Shown: positions 55,190 through 59,388 of the stretch, one piece after another
How positions within the stretch are numbered: the stretch's first letter is position 1
How the letters are laid out: the number at the start of each line of letters is the position of its first letter
Assembly (NCBI GenBank): GCA_009746045.1
Contig: RPFO01001386.1
Location: 22,501 to 81,888, forward strand
Direction: 5' to 3'
DNA from: Mesostigma viride
Lineage: Eukaryota; Streptophyta; Mesostigmatophyceae; Mesostigmatales; Mesostigmataceae
Length of the DNA: 59,388 nucleotides
Made by a program: the position numbers and the translations under genes
The notes under the pieces: model-generated
Told to the model about the DNA's origin: nothing
What the model saw: the letters and a program-made list of their open reading frames with translations, nothing else
The model's database searches: none

Positions 55190-55924
55190 TCATAAAGAAT
55201 CAATTGGCAAGGAAATGCAAAAAAATTCCGTTACCACCTCCGTCGACCCATAAGTGGTTCGCGAATGGGAAATCGCTGCTGATTTTCGGTCGAGCCCTTC
55301 ACGGTATTTTCGAAATCTCGAGGCAAGGTTGCGCGGAAGAGGGCCCCCCTCAATCATGCGTGCGATCGGACTGGCCATGGAAACGGATACCTGGTTCCTG
55401 GACTGCCTTGCACGGTCAACCATCTTGAAACTTCCCCGGAGAAGGAAATCAGACGTCAGACGGTTGAATATGCGAACGTCAAGATTTGACCAACCCATCA
55501 TCCATTCCACCACCTTCTCCGCGGCATCATGGAAGACCTGCCTCTCATCCGCCACTCCTCGAGACCCAAACACACAATCGGCCGTGTTATCGTCGTGCCT
55601 CTTAAGGCGAATGTTCACGTCCTCTTTGTCATCATCCATTTCCGACAGCCGAATTACAGCCCTTTTGGCTCCGTCCACTCCATCCTCAAGAAGGACGTCC
55701 ATCTGCGCCCCTCCCACACAATTGTTGTCAACGTATTGTTGCAAATGACGGGAAATCATGTCCTTTCCAAAAGCTACGATGTGTTCCCCACACAGACCCA
55801 TGTCGGTAATTGACAGCTTTTTACATTTCCTATCCCGGCACTTCTTTTCGGGATCCTTCTCAAAAATCCGGAAAACAGCGTCCTGATATGGACGTCCCCT
55901 TATGTCGACCGTCAGACTGGACAT
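55190..55924 (-). CDS. unknown zinc-motif protein, paralogue of the 56-57 kb gene
   Basis: 244 residues from the ATG at 55924, preceded by TTTCGCAG. Near residue 28 is C-x4-C-x8-C-x2-H (KKCRDRKCKKLSITDMGLCG then EH), a small zinc-binding pattern shared with the next gene upstream. The rest has ordered stretches (RAVIRLSEMDDDKEDVNIRL, VVEWMMGWSNLDVRIFNRL, PLPRNLASRFRKYREGLDRK). A donor-like GTAACG lies 14 codons before the stop, in phase 0 with the ATG at 54967, so it could instead be an upstream exon of cistron 1. Confidence 0.6.
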   Translation of the reverse strand: MSSLTVDIRGRPYQDAVFRIFEKDPEKKCRDRKCKKLSITDMGLCGEHIVAFGKDMISRHLQQYVDNNCVGGAQMDVLLEDGVDGAKRAVIRLSEMDDDKEDVNIRLKRHDDNTADCVFGSRGVADERQVFHDAAEKVVEWMMGWSNLDVRIFNRLTSDFLLRGSFKMVDRARQSRNQVSVSMASPIARMIEGGPLPRNLASRFRKYREGLDRKSAAISHSRTTYGSTEVVTEFFCISLPIDSL

Positions 55925-56038
55925 CTGCGAAACCAGAACATACCGGCCGCGAGTAGTTTATATTATTAAAAAAAACTGGCATTTATTAAGTCATCTTCAT
56001 CTATTTATGCGAGCTAAAATTTGAAGAAAATGCAACAA

Positions 56039-56200
56039 AGAAACGCCCTGGGGCGCAACTTCCTCAACAACCACTTTCTACGTACAAACGAATGGCAATC
56101 ACATCGACTACGATTGTCACTACATACGAATGTCCAGACAATATAATGTGTATGTAGAGGGGGGGCATTCAAGACCAGAGAAACGCCGGCGGGCGCAACT
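56039..56200 (-). repeat. two hairpin-motif copies between genes
   Basis: Copies at 56039-56060 (loop CTGG) and 56179-56200 (loop GGCG), the latter only five bases beyond the stop of the 57071-56205 gene. An AATAAATG (minus strand) lies just beyond, before the next gene. Confidence 0.88.
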
Positions 56201-56204
56201 CATA

Positions 56205-57071
56205 TCAATATAGACTGTCCCGCGACTCGTTCCACTCTCTGCAGGTTTTGCAACAACCGATCGAGCGAACTCTCGGAACCTCTTTCGCCGCCATTTCATC
56301 GACACGAGCGAACATCTCTTCTTTGGCGGCCACCAACTTTGCCTCCTTGTTGCCGGTGTCAGGATAGATTTCGGACCTCCTCGTCTTCATCGGGGCCACT
56401 CTCTCCAAATACTCTGCACACAGAGAATCCTGCTCCTCCTCCACAATCGCCTTCACGCCGGATACAATCGCTTTGGCTTTTGTTTCCACGCGAAAATCGA
56501 ACTCTCGTTGAGTTATCAGCGGAATGTCGGCGAGTGCAAAACACATACGCCGATAAAGTTCGCTTACATCCGTGTCACGCGAGTCGGCAAAAGGTGTCGT
56601 CATCAAAAAGCATCTCAAGCTACTCCAACCATTTTCTTGGGCGCCGGCAACGTAGCCTCCCTTTGCCAAGTCCGCACCTGTCGCGGAGTCTTTGACTATC
56701 CAATCTTCAAGGAAGTACTCGTCTCCCCTGGTGAAATCAAAATTTACACCCACGACCTCTCCGACAGTCATGTCCAGGCGAAGTCGCAGGGCCCCCCCCG
56801 CCAATCCAGGTCCGAGGGCGCCCGCCATTCCAAGTCCGCGACTGAGGGCATTTTCGATGTGACGAGAATGTTCTTCGTGCTTTCGGCAATACAAGTCAAA
56901 TCCGAGAGCGGTTTTCTTGCAAGTGGACACATCACACTTGCGCGGCGCCCCTATTGAGCGAGCAACACTCTGAATGACAGTGGCAACCGCTTGGTGTTGT
57001 TGAAGTCGTTGCCAATCCTCCATCAGGAGGTGACTAGACGAATCGGACGAATCTTCCGTCGAACCGGACAT
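56205..57071 (-). CDS. unknown zinc-motif protein
   Basis: 288 residues from the ATG at 57071, which follows CTTGTCGCAG. Near residue 45 is C-x4-C-x9-C-x2-H (RKCDVSTCKKTALGFDLYCR then KH), resembling the short Cys/His units of WRKY19-type zinc fingers; a C-x2-C near the C-terminus (GCCKTCREW) may add a ligand pair. The middle is globular (LRLDMTVGEVVGVNFDFTRG, REFDFRVETKAKAIVSGVKA). The 5' context GGCCGGTATGTT...CGCAGATGTCC is shared with the 55924 gene, suggesting tandem duplication. Function unknown. Confidence 0.6.
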   Translation of the reverse strand: MSGSTEDSSDSSSHLLMEDWQRLQQHQAVATVIQSVARSIGAPRKCDVSTCKKTALGFDLYCRKHEEHSRHIENALSRGLGMAGALGPGLAGGALRLRLDMTVGEVVGVNFDFTRGDEYFLEDWIVKDSATGADLAKGGYVAGAQENGWSSLRCFLMTTPFADSRDTDVSELYRRMCFALADIPLITQREFDFRVETKAKAIVSGVKAIVEEEQDSLCAEYLERVAPMKTRRSEIYPDTGNKEAKLVAAKEEMFARVDEMAAKEVPRVRSIGCCKTCREWNESRDSLY

Positions 57072-57181
57072 CTGCGACAAGTTACGATAACATACCGGCC
57101 CCGGAAAATAAAATTCAAAAAACGTTTTGAAATTTTTTTATTGTACTTGTTTATTAATACGAAGGTTTAAATTTGGCGCAA

Positions 57182-57203
57182 AGAAACGCCCCAAGGCGCA
57201 ACT
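57182..57203 (-). repeat. hairpin-motif copy between genes
   Basis: AGAAACGCC, loop CCAA, GGCGCAACT. It lies 33 bases beyond the stop at 57236; minus-strand AATAAA signals follow it at about 57148-57153 and 57138-57143. Confidence 0.88.
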
Positions 57204-57235
57204 TGTCGAACAGCAATATGGCGATAAAACATTAT

Positions 57236-57436
57236 CTATTCAATGTGCGATTGATGTGCTGAAACCTTCCAGACTTTGACACTGTCCGGTATCACCGGAC
57301 TCGGACGAGGAGTCGAGTCGGAAGCGAGCCAGTAATCCTCGACTATTTTTTTGATGTACAATGGAAGACTCCTTCCATTATGTCGAAGTGTGTCGGTCCT
57401 TTGCCTTTTGGCCAAACTCTCCTTAACCTCCACCAT
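57236..57436 (-). CDS. small unknown protein, 66 residues
   Basis: MVEVKESLAKRQRTDTLRHN then a basic/aromatic stretch, IKKIVEDYWLASDSTPRPSP, ending VWKVSAHQSHIE. The ATG is four bases after an acceptor-like TACGCGCAG. A possible phase-0 donor (TGGAAG|GTTTCA) sits nine codons before the stop, so it may be an exon and not a whole gene. Confidence 0.45.
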   Translation of the reverse strand: MVEVKESLAKRQRTDTLRHNGRSLPLYIKKIVEDYWLASDSTPRPSPVIPDSVKVWKVSAHQSHIE

Positions 57437-57537
57437 TTCCTGCGCGTAGGAGGAAAATGATACGTTATAAACATTAAACATTAAACATTAAATATAACAT
57501 CATATAAACAAGTTATTACTCTACATTTCAAGTTTTT

Positions 57538-58293
57538 CTAAGAGGCAGAGCCGTCGTGGAAGTTGAAGGAGAAGTCGACATCAGACCCCATAGTTTTATC
57601 CAGTATCGTCGTCACGTTAACCCCCCACTTCACCCCTGCCAGCACCTCCCTCGCTTGCCTCAGACGTTCGCATCTATCCTTATGCCTACTCCAGTCCGCA
57701 CGCTGGCACTCCTCACTGCAATATCTGGCATCCCTACATCCTCTACACCACTTGATATGAGGTCCTGTTTCGCACCCACACCCCTCCTTGGAGCACTTTC
57801 GCGTACTACGCATGCGATCCCCATCCCTCACGATCGGGTCAGAGAGCAAGAAAAAGTTCATGTTGAGGGGTACTGCCCCTACACATGCATCAGCCCTCAC
57901 GCGCAGAGAATGCGTAACATTCGGGTAAAATGCGCGCCCGTAGGTGCACCCAAGCTGAGCCCCTTCCTCTTCCCCCAACTCTATCTTTGGCCCCTTTGTA
58001 ATGAACGACACCAAAAGGCGGAACTCCGTCCTTGGGTCTATGGGCACTCTTAGATCCATCTGTGGTCTGAAAAAACCCTCTTGAATACAGAAGTTCATAT
58101 CAGCTAGCTGGGCGTACATAATTCTCTCCATTTGGCTGAACGAATCAAACGCCAATAAAACGGCCAAGTGGCGGCCTGTCCTCTCCTGCGCGACTCGAAC
58201 TTCCTCGAATATGACACGCGACAGAAAGCGAACTTGTTTGAAAACGTTTTGAAGGACGCTTCCGTAGACTTCATTCACGATCTCGGACTCCAT
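57538..58293 (-). CDS. MYND-type zinc finger protein
   Basis: 251 residues from the ATG at 58293 (acceptor-like CCCTGAAAAAG before it). The C-terminal third holds a MYND finger: KCSKEGCGCETG, WCRGCRDARYCSEECQRADW and SRHKDRC, giving C-x2-C, C-x3-C and H-x3-C pairs. MYND fingers bind proline-rich peptides in transcriptional and chromatin proteins. The N-terminal ~150 residues (VNEVYGSVLQNVFKQVRFLS, TEFRLLVSFITKGPKIEL) are not recognised. A phase-0 donor-like GTTAAC follows KWG near residue 224, so the last 27 residues could be read-through. Confidence 0.7.
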   Translation of the reverse strand: MESEIVNEVYGSVLQNVFKQVRFLSRVIFEEVRVAQERTGRHLAVLLAFDSFSQMERIMYAQLADMNFCIQEGFFRPQMDLRVPIDPRTEFRLLVSFITKGPKIELGEEEGAQLGCTYGRAFYPNVTHSLRVRADACVGAVPLNMNFFLLSDPIVRDGDRMRSTRKCSKEGCGCETGPHIKWCRGCRDARYCSEECQRADWSRHKDRCERLRQAREVLAGVKWGVNVTTILDKTMGSDVDFSFNFHDGSAS

Positions 58294-58361
58294 CTTTTTC
58301 AGGGAAAAAACGAACAAAAAAATTCATAAACATTAATTTATTATTTTATAATAACAAGTTA

Positions 58362-58601
58362 CTATTCCTCGGAATAGTTTTTTTTTATCCATTCCACAAA
58401 CGCGTTTGTCACAAACACCTTCCATGCTTTCTCAAGAACTTGTCCCCCTGATGTTTTTGAGTATTCAAACTCGTCATCCGAAGAAACCAACTCCGGCACA
58501 TCCTCCGAGAGGGTCTCTAAATTGTCATCGGCTTTCCTTTTGCGCTTGTGGTTTCCGAAGCATTTTTTTTGTTCTTCTTCTGACATTTGTTCTGCAACCA
58601 T
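58362..58601 (-). CDS. small acidic protein, 79 residues
   Basis: Starts MVAEQMSEEEQKKCFGNHKR; a basic KRKRK patch, an acidic middle (SEDVPELVSSDDEFEY) and a helical C-terminus (LEKAWKVFVTNAFVEWIKKN). First ORF of the minus-strand array, just downstream of the tandem hairpin-motif array. A minus-strand AATAAA near 58335 lies between its stop and the MYND gene. No family recognised. Confidence 0.45.
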   Translation of the reverse strand: MVAEQMSEEEQKKCFGNHKRKRKADDNLETLSEDVPELVSSDDEFEYSKTSGGQVLEKAWKVFVTNAFVEWIKKNYSEE

Positions 58602-58712
58602 GGAGTCATTATTTCGAGGGGGGTTGGTTTAACGGTGCAGATTTAAAAGTAATTTGTTTAGGTGAACGATGGTAAAACTTCATTAGATATTTTAAAACGA
58701 ACGAGAAGCAAC

Positions 58713-59117
58713 AGAAACGACGGCGGGGTAACTATCATGGGAAACTTGATATCACAAAGATCCAAATGGACACGACCGCGCTGCAACTTTCACGACATAT
58801 TCTTCGACATCGAAAATAAAAAAGAAACGACGGCGGGCGTAACTATCATGAAAACATTGATCTTACAAGAAGCTGACGGGGATGCAACTTTCACGACAAA
58901 CACTTCGACATCGAAGATGCAAAAGAAACGACGGCGGGCGTAACTATCATGGAAAGATTGAGCTTACAAGATGACAAGTTAAACTGACGGGGGTGCATCT
59001 TTCCCGAGATATATTTCGACAGTCGAAAAGGCAAAAGAAACGACGGCGGGCGTAACTAGCACAACCAATGTTGGTCATGTGCCTTCCAGTAAGACAGAAA
59101 CGACGGCGGGCGTAACT
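58713..59117 (-). repeat. five-copy tandem array of the hairpin motif, 5' of the gene cluster
   Basis: Motif copies start at 58713, 58823, 58924, 59036 and 59096 (spacing 110, 101, 112 and 60). The plus-strand core reads GAAACGACGGCGGGCGTAA. The first three units also share a block GATGCAACTTTCACGACA and a second hairpin, TTCGA-CA-TCGAA, whose arms change together to TTTCGA...TCGAAA in unit 3. By position it may be a promoter or enhancer array, or a structured leader. CRISPR is ruled out by spacing and kingdom. Confidence 0.85.
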
Positions 59118-59164
59118 ATCAACGGTCCAGGAAGAGTGACGTTGGCAGAATTATGGTGTTTGTA

Positions 59165-59233
59165 AAAGGGGGGGGGGTAAGAGGGAGAGGGAGAGAGAGG
59201 GAGAGAGAGAGGGAGGAGAGAGAGAGAGAGAGG

Positions 59234-59325
<92 letters not shown>

Positions 59326-59388
59326 ATCGAGAGAGAGAGAGAGGGAGAAAGACGAGCAGAGCAAGCAGACGAGAGAGACGAGAGAGAG
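59165..59388. repeat. GA-rich microsatellite at the window end
   Basis: (GA)n with GGGAGA interruptions; continues to the window edge. Leu-Ser frames on the minus strand are repeat translations. Confidence 0.95.

Noticed and set aside
47870-58601. Endogenous giant virus or virophage segment
   Set aside because: Dense genes and unknown proteins suggested it, but there is no capsid, polymerase, packaging ATPase or other hallmark gene, and the genes are spliced.
58713-59117. Hammerhead or twister ribozyme (GAAAC before a stem, cleavable UA after it)
   Set aside because: No CUGANGA core is placed correctly and the UH base is C in many copies; twister-conserved bases are also missing.
58713-59117. 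CRISPR array
   Set aside because: Eukaryotic context, unequal spacing, spacers that are themselves repeats, and no cas genes.
59119-59364. Leu-Ser repeat frame
   Set aside because: Translation of the GA microsatellite.

Overview
Organism. This is nuclear DNA of a eukaryote. It has GT-AG introns, an INCENP homologue, an F-box/WD40 protein, and LINE, Copia and DNA-transposon remains. Gene blocks of very high GC alternate with AT-rich, TE-filled spacers. The mix of GC-rich, low-complexity coding and algal-style LINEs suggests an alga, perhaps a chlorophyte. That is an inference; nothing here names a species. Layout. 0-5 kb: one plus-strand gene of at least 1,609 codons ending in an INCENP IN-box. 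5.4-11.4 kb: three 5'-truncated LINE insertions, one of which carries a 1.1 kb GATG microsatellite expansion. 12-17.9 kb: a minus-strand gene for a huge F-box/WD40 protein. 20.2-21.6 kb: a two-exon gene for a Gly-Phe/Tyr-Thr-Ala repeat protein. 22-30.9 kb: a nested stack in which a Copia remnant was hit at TTAA by a DNA transposon (Mutator-like transposase plus a PHD finger), and a LINE then landed on their junction; a second Copia family follows. 31.2-38 kb: a tandemly repeated non-coding element, a decayed copy of two genes of the 48-58 kb cluster, a Penelope-like fragment and an LTR with its polypurine tract. 38-46.6 kb: further copies of a LINE with a restriction-like endonuclease (six in the window), one of which splits a cysteine-rich reading frame, and a second copy of the first Copia family. 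46.6-46.9 kb: an array of TGTGACAAAA-type words in both orientations. 47.9-58.6 kb: a dense minus-strand array of about ten unrecognised genes. 58.7-59.4 kb: a tandem hairpin-motif array and a GA microsatellite. Main point of interest. The 48-58.6 kb array behaves as one system. Its two large genes have six introns, all in phase 0. Four consecutive ORF junctions are ATGA stop/start overlaps, which suggests termination-reinitiation on a multicistronic mRNA. Upstream ORFs begin immediately after a splice-acceptor-like CAG. A short quasi-palindromic hairpin motif occurs about 21 times, only inside this array: in introns, in intercistronic spacers, in a 5' tandem array and, reversed, inside a coding repeat. 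A decayed paralogue at 33.7-34.1 kb keeps the AATGAAGGC junction of the first overlap. I recognised only a MYND finger and two C-x4-C-x8/9-C-x2-H zinc motifs in these proteins; their function is unknown.
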